NCBI GenBank assembly: GCA_026414565.1 | Contig: JAOAIT010000059.1 | Coordinates: 1 to 64,000 of the forward strand | Source: Verrucomicrobiia bacterium | GTDB lineage: Bacteria > Verrucomicrobiota > Verrucomicrobiia > Limisphaerales > Fontisphaeraceae | Reading direction: 5' to 3' | Length of the DNA stretch: 64,000 nucleotides | Part shown: piece after piece, positions 19,956 through 27,659 of the stretch | Numbering within the stretch: the stretch's first letter is position 1 | Layout of the letters: every line of letters starts with the position of its first letter | Program-made: the position numbers and the translations under genes | Notes under the pieces: model-generated | Told to the model about the DNA's origin: nothing | The model's input: only the letters and a program-made list of their open reading frames with translations | Database searches by the model: none

Positions 19956-20906
19956 ATGGCCCAAGCTCCCCCTCTCCCCGCCGTTCAAACGCTTCACCTG
20001 ACGCGCCACTTCGGCTCCCTGGTGGCCGTGGATGACCTGAACATGACCGTCATGCGCGGCGATTTATTCGGTTTCATCGGCTCCAACGGCGCCGGCAAAA
20101 CCACCACCCTCCGCATCCTGGCCACCTTCCTCACCCCCACCAGCGGCACCGCCAAAATCCTCGGCCGCGACATCGTCGCCGAAGGCGACGCCATCCGCCA
20201 CTTGATTGGCTACATGCCCGACTTCTTCGGCGTGTACAAAGACATGGAAGTCACCGAATACCTCGATTTCTTCGCCGCCTGCTACCTCATCCCCGCCGCC
20301 AAACGGGAAAAAACCGTCAACGACGTGCTGGAACTCGTGGGGCTGAGCGACAAAAAAGGCGTGCTCATTGGCGCCCTCAGCCGTGGCATGCAGCAACGCC
20401 TCGGCCTGGCACGGGTCCTCATTCATGACCCCGAAGTCCTGCTCCTGGACGAACCCGCCAGCGGCCTGGACCCCCGCGCGCGCATTGAGGTCATGGCCAT
20501 CCTCCAGGAACTGCAAAAAATGGGCAAAACCATCCTCATCTCCTCCCACATCCTCAGCGAGCTCCAAAGTCTCTGCAACCGCGTGGCCATCATTGAAAAA
20601 GGCAAACTGGTCTATTCCGGCGACATCGAAGGCGTGCGCACCCACCTCAGCAGCAGCCGCGTGGTTTGGGTCAAGGTGGCCGGCGATCCCGAGCACGCCC
20701 GCCAGTTGCTCCTGCAATGCCCCGACGTCAAGGAAGCCACCATTCAGGAAGGCCAGATCAGGGTGTTGCTCTCCGACCACCAACCCGATTTCGGCTTCAT
20801 TGCCGAAGTCCTCGTCCACGGCGGCGCCCGTCTGATTGGCCTCCGCGAGGAAGAAATCGGCCTCGAAGAGGTCTTCATGCGGCTGACCACCGGCGAAACC
20901 CAATAA
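19956..20906 (+). CDS. ABC transporter ATP-binding protein (ABC-2 export type)
   Basis: 316 residues. Walker A 'GSNGAGKTTTLR', the Q-loop region 'IGYMPDFFGVYKDMEVTEY', signature 'LSRGMQQRLGLARVL', Walker B 'VLLLDEPASGLDPRAR' and the switch His in 'ISSHILSEL' are all present, so it should hydrolyse ATP. The signature reads LSRGM rather than LSGGQ, as is usual in this branch. No membrane-spanning permease lies next to it; the upstream two-helix protein may be a partner, or the permease is elsewhere. The gene ends in front of a gene on the opposite strand. Confidence 0.93.
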   Translation: MAQAPPLPAVQTLHLTRHFGSLVAVDDLNMTVMRGDLFGFIGSNGAGKTTTLRILATFLTPTSGTAKILGRDIVAEGDAIRHLIGYMPDFFGVYKDMEVTEYLDFFAACYLIPAAKREKTVNDVLELVGLSDKKGVLIGALSRGMQQRLGLARVLIHDPEVLLLDEPASGLDPRARIEVMAILQELQKMGKTILISSHILSELQSLCNRVAIIEKGKLVYSGDIEGVRTHLSSSRVVWVKVAGDPEHARQLLLQCPDVKEATIQEGQIRVLLSDHQPDFGFIAEVLVHGGARLIGLREEEIGLEEVFMRLTTGETQ

Positions 20907-20988
20907 ACACCCCTCCGCCCTCCACCGCCCCACTCTACAGCCGCGGGACCCCTCTCCCCGTGCCGCCCTGCGCCCGCTCGGCGCAAAC

Positions 20989-21777
20989 TCAAATCTGTGA
21001 GTACGGCGCCGGCTTCAGCACAATATTGGTAATGCCGCAGAGAATTTCCTTGTCCGCGTACTCGGGCATCTTCCGCAACTTCTGCCACTCGGGATGCGGC
21101 CCAAACCGCTTCCACGCCTCGGCCATGTCCGCAGCTTTCTCGAACCCCAGCATGTACGTCAGATTGGGCATTTTCGCCCCCGCGATGGCCTCGCCAAAAA
21201 ACACCGGATTCAGCCCCACCTCGCGGAAAATCTTGATCTCCCCCGCATCATTAAACATCTCAATCTTCTTCTGGCCCGTCTTGACGCTGGGGCTTTCATA
21301 AATGCGCAGTTGGAAAACCCGCTCCGGCCCCTTCGCCGGCGTTTCAATCTGCGGCATCCCGGCAAACGCCAGAAACAGCCAGGTCTCCATGCGCTTGTAG
21401 GCCGGGGCGGACGCCGGCGCATTCCAAAAGTCCGCTCCCTTCTGCAAATGCTCCTGATCCTGGATCAGCTTCTGCGTCAGCGTGAATATGGACTCCGCGC
21501 TCGTATGCCGCATCAGCACATAGGCCGAGGCCAGCTTGGGATCCGCCTTCTCCGGGAAAAACACCCCCACCGGTTGCACCCCCGCCCGGTTGCACGCGGG
21601 AATGAATGCATCCTTCATGTAACCGTCAAACAAGGTCCGCTGCGCGTCCGTCTCCAACAGGTATTGCCGCAGCTCGTAATAATCCCGCTTCGAGGGCGCA
21701 GCCGCCGCCCAGGCGGGGGCAGTTGAGGCGCCCAACGCAGCCAAACCAGCGGTAGCGAGGAAATGTCGTCGTTGCAT
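20989..21777 (-). CDS. Tat-exported NIPSNAP family protein
   Basis: 262 residues from ATG 21777, which opens the twin-arginine-like signal 'MQRRHFLATAGLAALGAS'. Two ferredoxin-like dimeric alpha/beta-barrel modules follow: 'YYELRQYLLETDAQRTLFDG' and 'FQLRIYESPSVKTGQKKIEM'. NIPSNAP proteins are widespread as exported proteins in Verrucomicrobia; no reaction is established. The gene is single and has its own promoter. Confidence 0.9.
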   Translation of the reverse strand: MQRRHFLATAGLAALGASTAPAWAAAAPSKRDYYELRQYLLETDAQRTLFDGYMKDAFIPACNRAGVQPVGVFFPEKADPKLASAYVLMRHTSAESIFTLTQKLIQDQEHLQKGADFWNAPASAPAYKRMETWLFLAFAGMPQIETPAKGPERVFQLRIYESPSVKTGQKKIEMFNDAGEIKIFREVGLNPVFFGEAIAGAKMPNLTYMLGFEKAADMAEAWKRFGPHPEWQKLRKMPEYADKEILCGITNIVLKPAPYSQI

Positions 21778-21808
21778 AATGTTTTTTTGGTGTTGCTTTA
21801 CCCGCACT

Positions 21809-21836
21809 CTTCTAAACGGTTTCCCGCCCATGGCAA
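21809..21836 (-). promoter_or_regulatory. Promoter of the NIPSNAP gene
   Basis: Minus strand TTGCCA (21831-21836), 16-base spacer, TAGAAG (21809-21814); start of transcription about 25 bases before ATG 21777. The rest of the 290-base gap 21778-22067 shows only C-rich sequence without an open frame I would support. Confidence 0.4.
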
Positions 21837-22067
21837 GTGATTTGTCAGCCCAGCCTCCGCCGCTTGCCCCTCTCTCCCCGCCTCACCCCCCTGCACAACA
21901 AGCAGCCTGACCGGCGGTTCAACCCCAAAAACCATGCCCGCCAAACCCGCCAGCAGCCTCCCCCACTCACTCGCACCACCTTTTCCTGCCCGCCTGGGGA
22001 CAAAACTTCCCCCTCCGCCTTCTCCTCTTAAGGGAGGTTGGAGCGCGCCCGGCGTCCGCTCAGCCGC

Positions 22068-22337
22068 TCAAGCCGCCACCGCCACGCTGGCCGGACGATG
22101 CCGCGCCTGCCAGCATTGGTGATACAGGGCGTCCTTGAGCTGCACCCGGCGCATCTTCAATTCCTCCAGTTCCTCAAAACTTGCCCTCTCCAGGTCTTCC
22201 TCGATGCGGCAGATATGGTCATCAATCCGGTGGTACTCTTCGTACATCTTCCGGAATTGACCACATTCGCTACGCAGTTTGAGGATGATTTCCCGCATTT
22301 CCGGGAAATCGGCCAGGAGAGGGTGATGGAGGTCCAT
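22068..22337 (-). CDS. YdcH/DUF465 family small coiled-coil protein
   Basis: 89 residues from ATG 22337. An all-helical, charged sequence: 'MREIILKLRSECGQFRKMYE', 'EEYHRIDDHICRIEEDLE' and 'EELEELKMRRVQLKDALYH', which is the YdcH pattern (H-x-x-I-D-x-x-I-x-R-x-E and K-x-x-R-x-x-L-K-D). Such proteins are small, cytosolic and of uncertain function. The start is chosen because the family begins at 'HPLL'. Confidence 0.85.
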   Translation of the reverse strand: MDLHHPLLADFPEMREIILKLRSECGQFRKMYEEYHRIDDHICRIEEDLERASFEELEELKMRRVQLKDALYHQCWQARHRPASVAVAA

Positions 22338-22529
22338 AAGCCGGATACCTTGAGTTGTGGGGTTCACGCCCGGGCCGGAGAGACAACCTCCCCCATGCCG
22401 CGAAACCACAAAGACCGGGCCTTGAGCCTTTCACGGCCTGAGCCTGTCGGGCGTATGTTCTTGTGGCGGCGATAACGGACTTAAGTTACGTGCGGGAGAC
22501 GATTCCGTCCAGCGAAAGAAACATATATT

Positions 22530-22551
22530 TTTTGGCAAGCTCTTGCCAAAA
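22530..22551. repeat. Perfect 10-bp-arm palindrome
   Basis: TTTTGGCAAG-CT-CTTGCCAAAA, ten matching bases in each arm around a 2-base centre, between the YdcH gene and the metallopeptidase gene. Ts come before and As after the arms on both strands, so it is not a terminator; it looks like a dimer-protein operator. No other copy was found by eye. Confidence 0.45.
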
Positions 22552-22582
22552 TTTGACCACGCAAACCCCTCCCCCTCTCACC

Positions 22583-23959
22583 CTACGGCCCCGCCGTAAC
22601 CCCCAGCCGTTTCTCCAAATCCTTGCGCCACAGCTCTCCCAGCTCCTCCACGCCTTTCCCCGTCAAATCTTTCCACGTCTGCTCGCTGTAACGCCCCTCC
22701 CGGATGATGGCATTCAGCTTGGGCACAAAGTCCTTGCCATGCTGACTGCTCACCCAGTTGAGAAAATTTGCTGTGATCCGGTAGCTCCCGTCATACCGCG
22801 CCCGCGCCAGGTTGCGCGCCGTGATCTCCGCCCCCTTGGTCTCCGGTTCAAAAATAAAAAACCGCAGGTAATCCGTGATGCCCTCCGTCAACCAGCCCGG
22901 CGCACGGGTTGCCCCCGGCTGGCGTGGGGCGCGGCCATACTGTTGCACCACATGCACCATCTCATGAAACAACGCCCCCAAAGCCTCCCCCTTCAGGTTT
23001 TGCCTGAACCACCCCGAAGCGCACCGAATCCGCGTGCCCCCCGTGGCCGCCACCCCCTGCATCGCCGGATCAAACACAATGGAAAAACGCGCCGGCGCCT
23101 CAAAACCCTGCGATGGCAGCATCTCCACCAGCCGCGGATACCACGTCTCAATCATCGGCGCCACCTTTTGCTCCACCCACTCCTCAAACTCCGGCGACGC
23201 CGAAGTGTCCACCGTCGCCCGATAGCGTCCCCCGGCAATCACAATCTCCCGCAACCCGCCCGTGGGCACCGGACAAGGCTCCGGCGCCGGCGCCTCCGCA
23301 TCCCATACATCCAGCTCGCTGAAAAACGTGTTGCCAAATGCGTCCCGATCCTCCGTCCGCGCCACCTCCCACAACAGATAACGGTATGTCCCCAAATCCC
23401 CCTCCACCGCCGCAATCCGCACCGCATGCTGCCCCCCCGGCTGGCCCTGGCGCGGCCGCGTATCCACCCGCGCCAACAACCGCCACCCCACCTGCGTGGG
23501 ATCAACGCCGCGGGCCGGCCGCGCCTGAAAACCCGCCGACGCCCCGTCGCTCACATACACCTCATAAACCTGCGGCCCGCGCCACTCCGGATGCCACGAA
23601 TAAGTGCACAACGCCTGCAGCCGCACCGGCCGCGTCAAGTCCACCAACAACCGACCCCCGTCCGTGCCCGCCGCAAAGAAAAAGTTGGCCCCAGGCACGT
23701 CTTCATCCGACGGCAACCGGCCATCGTTCAAACACGCCACGCCCCCGGAATTCGGATCCACCCGCCCGCTCACCACCTCCATCTTCGCCCCGGCCCCCGC
23801 ATCATTGCGGGCCGGCGGCGGAACTTGCTGGAAACGAAACTGCCGCGTCGCCTGCCCCGCCTCCAGGTGCTCCACATCAATCCGCACCTGCGCCTGCACC
23901 GCCAGCGGCACCGCCACGGCCAGCGCCACCAGCCCCGCCTGAACGTCATGTCTTTGCAT
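22583..23959 (-). CDS. Exported basic-secretory-protein type metallopeptidase with discoidin-like domain
   Basis: 458 residues from ATG 23959, which starts a signal peptide ('GLVALAVAVPLAVQAQ'). Residues about 20-220 resemble a discoidin/F5-8C-like beta-sandwich ('ACLNDGRLPSDEDVPG', 'LVDLTRPVRLQALCTYSWHP'). The second half is the peptidase: 'WYPRLVEMLPSQGF', zinc motif 'ALFHEMVHVVQQYG' (HExxH) and 'PGWLTEGITDYLRFFIFEPE', the pattern of the plant and bacterial basic secretory protein family. It likely digests proteins or wall glycoproteins outside the cell. It lies downstream of cas2 in the same orientation but is not a known CRISPR gene. Confidence 0.88.
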   Translation of the reverse strand: MQRHDVQAGLVALAVAVPLAVQAQVRIDVEHLEAGQATRQFRFQQVPPPARNDAGAGAKMEVVSGRVDPNSGGVACLNDGRLPSDEDVPGANFFFAAGTDGGRLLVDLTRPVRLQALCTYSWHPEWRGPQVYEVYVSDGASAGFQARPARGVDPTQVGWRLLARVDTRPRQGQPGGQHAVRIAAVEGDLGTYRYLLWEVARTEDRDAFGNTFFSELDVWDAEAPAPEPCPVPTGGLREIVIAGGRYRATVDTSASPEFEEWVEQKVAPMIETWYPRLVEMLPSQGFEAPARFSIVFDPAMQGVAATGGTRIRCASGWFRQNLKGEALGALFHEMVHVVQQYGRAPRQPGATRAPGWLTEGITDYLRFFIFEPETKGAEITARNLARARYDGSYRITANFLNWVSSQHGKDFVPKLNAIIREGRYSEQTWKDLTGKGVEELGELWRKDLEKRLGVTAGP

Positions 23960-24043
23960 AGCCCTTTGGACGCCCAAGCATAACGGGCGGTTACGGAAAA
24001 TGTCCACTCCAATGGACCGGCCGCCCCCGGGCGCCCCCCCGCT

Positions 24044-24319
24044 TCACACCAGGTAACACACGCACCGCTCCGTGCACTGCATCCTCCCGGCCGTCAAAGT
24101 CTCCTTGGCGCACCGCGCATCAATCTTGTACGCCACCAGCCGGTCCTCCTCCTCGTCAATCTCCTCCAGCAGCCGCAGCCAGAAATCGGTGAACTCGTCC
24201 TCGTCCAGACGGCACTCAAACACGCTGTACTGCACCCGCACGCCGTAATCCTCGCACACCCGCGCCACCCGCGCCAGGCGTTTGGGATTCGCTATGTCAT
24301 ACGCCACCACCGTCAACAT
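24044..24319 (-). CDS. cas2: CRISPR-associated endonuclease Cas2
   Basis: 91 residues from ATG 24319. The ferredoxin-like start 'MLTVVAYDIANPKRLARVAR' carries the Cas2 catalytic-site Asp in 'YDI', followed by 'YGVRVQYSVFECRLDEDEF'. It ends with a Cys-rich tail (five Cys in the last 25 residues). With Cas1 it forms the complex that inserts spacers into CRISPR arrays. The frame is open further upstream to 24388, but family length supports 24319; 81 bases separate it from cas1. Confidence 0.95.
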   Translation of the reverse strand: MLTVVAYDIANPKRLARVARVCEDYGVRVQYSVFECRLDEDEFTDFWLRLLEEIDEEEDRLVAYKIDARCAKETLTAGRMQCTERCVCYLV

Positions 24320-24400
24320 TTCTCCCTCCCCCGGCGGATTGCTCGCGTAGGGCACTTGCGGAAATGCGTCATACCACCACCCTTCCATACCGCCTGCCGG

Positions 24401-25456
24401 TTAGTTCATGATGAACGGCTCAAATTTTTCCGGCTCCTCCAGCGCCGCTTTGTACAGGACCGCCTGTTGCTCCAACAGTTGCCGCAGCGTGGTGCGATGC
24501 CCCGCGCACTCGCTCAAAAACTGCCGCTCCATCCGCCGCTCGTATTGCAGCAAAAATTTGCGCCGGCCCTCTTCCGCCAGATACACCCCCCCGTTCTTCG
24601 GCTCAAAATGCTCCGCCTTCAGCATCTGATGCGTGAACAAATCCAGCGTCAACGCCTCCACCACCGCCGGCCGAAACGGCTCCATCAAATCCAGCGCCAG
24701 CGACCACCGCCCCTCCTCCGTCTGATGCAGCATGCCCAGCGCCGGATCCAGCCCGTGCGCATGCAAAAACGCCACCATCTCCTGATACAGCAGCGTCGCC
24801 CCAAAACTGATGCACGCATTCACCGCATTGTGCGGCGGCCGCGTCGAGCGCCGCTCAAAGGGAAACTCCGCCGGCAGCAGCCGCGCCCACATCTGCAAAT
24901 ACCGCGCCGTGCTCACCCCCTCGTACCCGCGCAGCTCCTCCAGCGTGCCCGCCTTCTTGATGTCCTCAAACAGACCATGCAGCCACTCCAGCGCCGCCAC
25001 CATCTCCGCCCCCAGCTCCGCGGCCGGCTCCGGCAGCGCTTCCTCCCCCTCGCCCTTGCGCGCCGCGGCAATCCGCTGCAACACCCGCCGCTGATTGTAC
25101 AATTTGGCCGTCACAATCTTGCGCGCCAGCTCCAGCGCAAAACCCGGATCCGTCGCCCGCTGGTACTGCCGCAGCCGCGCCAGCCCGTGCGCCCGCACCG
25201 GCGGCGTGAATCCTCCCAGGTATTCACCATTCCATCCCAAATACCCCACCGGAATCTCCCGCCGCAACAGCTCCGTCAACGCCGTCGCCGTGATGCTCAC
25301 CGATTCCAGCAGCAGCACCCGCTCCAAATCACGGATCGGTATCTCGCGCAAAACCACCATCGTCGCGCCCTTCTCCCCATTGCGCGTGCACACTTCCAAT
25401 CGCTCCCGTGCCAGTTTGACCACGGTCCTCGGTGTGGTGATGTAGGCTGTCGGCAT
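24401..25456 (-). CDS. cas1: CRISPR-associated endonuclease Cas1
   Basis: 351 residues from ATG 25456. The N-terminal beta-domain ('TVVKLARERLEV') is followed by the helical catalytic domain. The metal ligands can be placed: Glu179 in 'YEGVSTARY', His244 in 'GMLHQTEEGRWS' and Asp256 in 'ALDLMEPFRP'. All are intact, so it should be an active integrase with Cas2. No array, leader, Cas3, Cas9, Cas10 or Cascade gene lies in the window, so targets must sit elsewhere or the module is a remnant. Confidence 0.96.
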   Translation of the reverse strand: MPTAYITTPRTVVKLARERLEVCTRNGEKGATMVVLREIPIRDLERVLLLESVSITATALTELLRREIPVGYLGWNGEYLGGFTPPVRAHGLARLRQYQRATDPGFALELARKIVTAKLYNQRRVLQRIAAARKGEGEEALPEPAAELGAEMVAALEWLHGLFEDIKKAGTLEELRGYEGVSTARYLQMWARLLPAEFPFERRSTRPPHNAVNACISFGATLLYQEMVAFLHAHGLDPALGMLHQTEEGRWSLALDLMEPFRPAVVEALTLDLFTHQMLKAEHFEPKNGGVYLAEEGRRKFLLQYERRMERQFLSECAGHRTTLRQLLEQQAVLYKAALEEPEKFEPFIMN

Positions 25457-25702
25457 GGCTCGTCTCACTCATTCACTTCTCTCTCCATCCCCGCTCCATC
25501 CACAGTTCCACTTTGCATAAATCCTTGAACCGTCGCCAATTTTTGAATGTCCGCGAACGTTGACTCTTGGCCCCCGGCGCCTCCCACCCCGCCGGCCACT
25601 CGCCGCCTGCCCCCGTCTGTATTCGTCTATGTCATTCCCCCCCCTCGTCATCCCTCTTGTACCTCCACAGCCAAACCACTCGGCATTTTGCGACTCGGGT
25701 CA

Positions 25703-26929
25703 TTAGCCCCCCTTTTTGCGAGGTTTCCTCGTCTTTTTTTCTGCGGCCTTAGTTCGGAATAAAGGTTCGTCCACAATTGAAACTGCCCCCAGAGGGATGC
25801 CAAGAGGGCCGTGAGGCGGAAAAAGGCGCTGTACCAGGTAGGAAATACCGGCTTTGTTCAAGCGATTTCTAATGGAGTTAAGGCGCTTGCGAAAGTCATC
25901 TTTATCGGGGGGATTTTTAGCCCAATCAAGCCCGCCGCCATGGCTTAAATTTACATTAAGGTGTAGGGGGGCCCAATGATGAAGAAATTCCGCAAATGGC
26001 TTCTCCGCGTCCTCATGGTAGGCAAACGGCGGCTCCTTCCGTTTGACGCGTTCGTAAAGAAATTCAAAGAAGGGAATGTCGCGGCCGCTCAACTCCACCG
26101 CCACACCGTCAAAAATCGCCGTGTAGGATTTGTAATCATAGTCCAAAACCACCGGCTCGGCGGCATCACTCACAAGCTGCGCCGCCAATCGCACCAAATC
26201 CATGAAACGGCCGGGAAAACTCTCCAGTTGATCCCGCAAAAGATAGCGCAACGGCACAAACGGCACATCAGCCAGTTGCAAAACCGCCTCGCCACTGCTG
26301 AAATTCTTGACGCCTTGCGGAGTTTGAAGCTCATGGCGGGTGGGCGGCGTCGTGGGAAAATAAAAGCGCGGCTGGAGCGCCGGCTGATCAAACGGTTCAT
26401 TCACCAGCACATGCGTCAACCGATCCTCCCTGCGCCCCAGCAGCGACATGGCACACGCCAGCAATGCGCTCATCGTTTTGCGCCCCCCCGCCAGCGAAGC
26501 AATCAACCGCAAATCCTCTTGCGCGGTGAGACGCCGGATTTCGTCGAGAATCACCTCCGCGGCGGCGGCGTTGTCTTCCGGCGTGCGGATGTCCTCCAAC
26601 GGACGTCTCACCCCCGCGGCAGTGTTCGCGGCCGCCAGGAGAATCGGATCGTGCAACGTAAGCCGGCCATCCGCCACGGCCTGTGGGCCAAGAATGGCCA
26701 GGCGCAGTGCCTGCCACACAGTTTGGTTGCCCATATCCGGCCGTGGGCTGAGCAGCTCGCGCTGCAAGTCCGCCGCCCCACGCTGCGTGGTCAGCACATA
26801 CACCTCGTCCGGGATGATGGGAGGCTGTTCTTGCGCCAGCGCCCACACGGTTTCCGTTACAATCGCCGGCGACATGCCAGTCACCGCAATCAGCGCCGTG
26901 CGTGAAGTGAATGGAGTTTGGGTTGCCAT
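25703..26929 (-). CDS. Cas_NE0113-family (CARF/ring-nuclease type) CRISPR protein with C-terminal winged helix
   Basis: 408 residues. Residues 11-32 'TALIAVTGMSPAIVTETVWA' and 143-156 'IASLAGGRKTMSAL' are the nucleotide-binding signatures of the NE0113/Csm6-like CARF family, which bind and often cleave cyclic oligoadenylate made by type III CRISPR systems. From about residue 262 a second domain appears: 'VAVELSGRDIPFFEFLYERV', then 'DDFRKRLNSIRNRLNKAGI' and 'PLGIPLGAVSIV', which I read as a winged helix as in Crn1-type ring nucleases; DNA binding is inferred. A basic tail ends the protein. Base composition is lower in G+C than the neighbours. Confidence 0.8.
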   Translation of the reverse strand: MATQTPFTSRTALIAVTGMSPAIVTETVWALAQEQPPIIPDEVYVLTTQRGAADLQRELLSPRPDMGNQTVWQALRLAILGPQAVADGRLTLHDPILLAAANTAAGVRRPLEDIRTPEDNAAAAEVILDEIRRLTAQEDLRLIASLAGGRKTMSALLACAMSLLGRREDRLTHVLVNEPFDQPALQPRFYFPTTPPTRHELQTPQGVKNFSSGEAVLQLADVPFVPLRYLLRDQLESFPGRFMDLVRLAAQLVSDAAEPVVLDYDYKSYTAIFDGVAVELSGRDIPFFEFLYERVKRKEPPFAYHEDAEKPFAEFLHHWAPLHLNVNLSHGGGLDWAKNPPDKDDFRKRLNSIRNRLNKAGISYLVQRLFPPHGPLGIPLGAVSIVDEPLFRTKAAEKKTRKPRKKGG

Positions 26930-26944
26930 AGATTGATGCTCGGT

Positions 26945-26973
26945 ATGTTAAATTGACCATCAGCTCAAGGCAA
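26945..26973 (-). promoter_or_regulatory. Promoter of the CARF-type CRISPR gene, possibly for cas1-cas2 too
   Basis: Minus strand TTGCCT (26968-26973), 17-base spacer, TAACAT (26945-26950). The transcript would begin about nine bases before ATG 26929, leaving almost no leader and no ribosome binding site. Confidence 0.4.
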
Positions 26974-27040
26974 AACATAAACCTCATGCTGCCTTCAAAT
27001 TGCCCCATCCGCGGAACATGGGGGCATGGCTGAAGACGCG

Positions 27041-27063
27041 GGATTGCATGATACCTGCAACCC
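27041..27063 (-). terminator. Hairpin downstream of the zinc-ribbon gene
   Basis: GGATTGCA (27041-27048) pairs with TGCAACCC (27056-27063) around a 7-base loop, with one G-U pair in the minus-strand RNA. It starts 15 bases after the stop of the zinc-ribbon gene, but no U-run follows, so termination is uncertain. Confidence 0.25.
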
Positions 27064-27077
27064 ACGACACCCGGCCG

Positions 27078-27467
27078 TCAGTCGCCAATGCACGCATAAC
27101 AATAATCTTCCCCCGGAATGGCCCGGGAACCACACATGCGGCAGCGGCCCGGCTGGTGCACCGCGTAGGGATTAAGATGCACGATGGGGCCTTTAATTTC
27201 CCGCGCCTTTGACTCCACCGGCACCGCCGCCTGCGCCGGCTTGATTTTGGCCTGGGGCGCCACCCGCGTGCATTTCTGAGGCGCTCGAGCGGGAGCAACA
27301 GGTGCAGTCACACTCACGGCCGGAGCTTGACGCGCCTGCCGGGCCCGCTCGAAAGCCTCGGATACGGGGTTGAGCGGAGGCAACACCGGCAGCGGACTCG
27401 GTGCACGCAGAGGCGGGCGATACCCCGTCTGCCGCCGCTGCCGAAAATCAAAAGTCTGCTGATGCAT
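27078..27467 (-). CDS. Small protein with Pro/Ala-rich linker and C-terminal zinc ribbon
   Basis: 129 residues from ATG 27467, preceded by a G-rich ribosome binding site. The start 'MHQQTFDFRQRRQTGYRP' is basic, the middle is Pro/Ala-rich and probably disordered, and the end has four cysteines 'CRMCGSRAIPGEDYCYACIGD' spaced as CxxC-n-CxxC, a zinc ribbon. I do not recognise the family. It may be a nucleic-acid- or protein-binding adaptor. It lies upstream of the CRISPR genes in the same orientation. Confidence 0.55.
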   Translation of the reverse strand: MHQQTFDFRQRRQTGYRPPLRAPSPLPVLPPLNPVSEAFERARQARQAPAVSVTAPVAPARAPQKCTRVAPQAKIKPAQAAVPVESKAREIKGPIVHLNPYAVHQPGRCRMCGSRAIPGEDYCYACIGD

Positions 27468-27609
27468 CACCCCGCCATCATGCCAGCTCCGGCTGGCCCG
27501 GACAAAATTGGGAATGTCTGCAGATGTCCCCCACCCCGCCACGCGCACAGGCTCATGCCAGATCACCCAGGCCCTCCCGCGGGTGCTTCTCAGTTTTGCA
27601 AAGGAAGGC

Positions 27610-27638
27610 TTGCCAAGCGTTCAGCCTTAAGTTATGTA
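27610..27638 (+). promoter_or_regulatory. Probable promoter of pilC
   Basis: TTGCCA (27610-27615), 17-base spacer, TATGTA (27633-27638), about 22 bases before ATG 27660. The -35 is good and the -10 only half matched. No clear ribosome binding site lies in the short leader. Confidence 0.35.
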
Positions 27639-27659
27639 TTAGTGCGTAACAAACTCATT

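Noticed and set aside
22530-22551. Terminator reading of the TTTTGGCAAG palindrome
   Set aside because: T-runs lie before and A-runs after the stem on both strands, which is the reverse of a rho-independent terminator.
22463-23983. 506-codon open frame on the plus strand
   Set aside because: Antisense to the HExxH peptidase; composed largely of Arg, Pro and His.
22338-27659. CRISPR array near cas1-cas2
   Set aside because: I read every gap (22338-22582, 24320-24400, 25457-25702, 26930-27077, 27468-27659) and saw no regularly spaced direct repeats of 23-40 bases.
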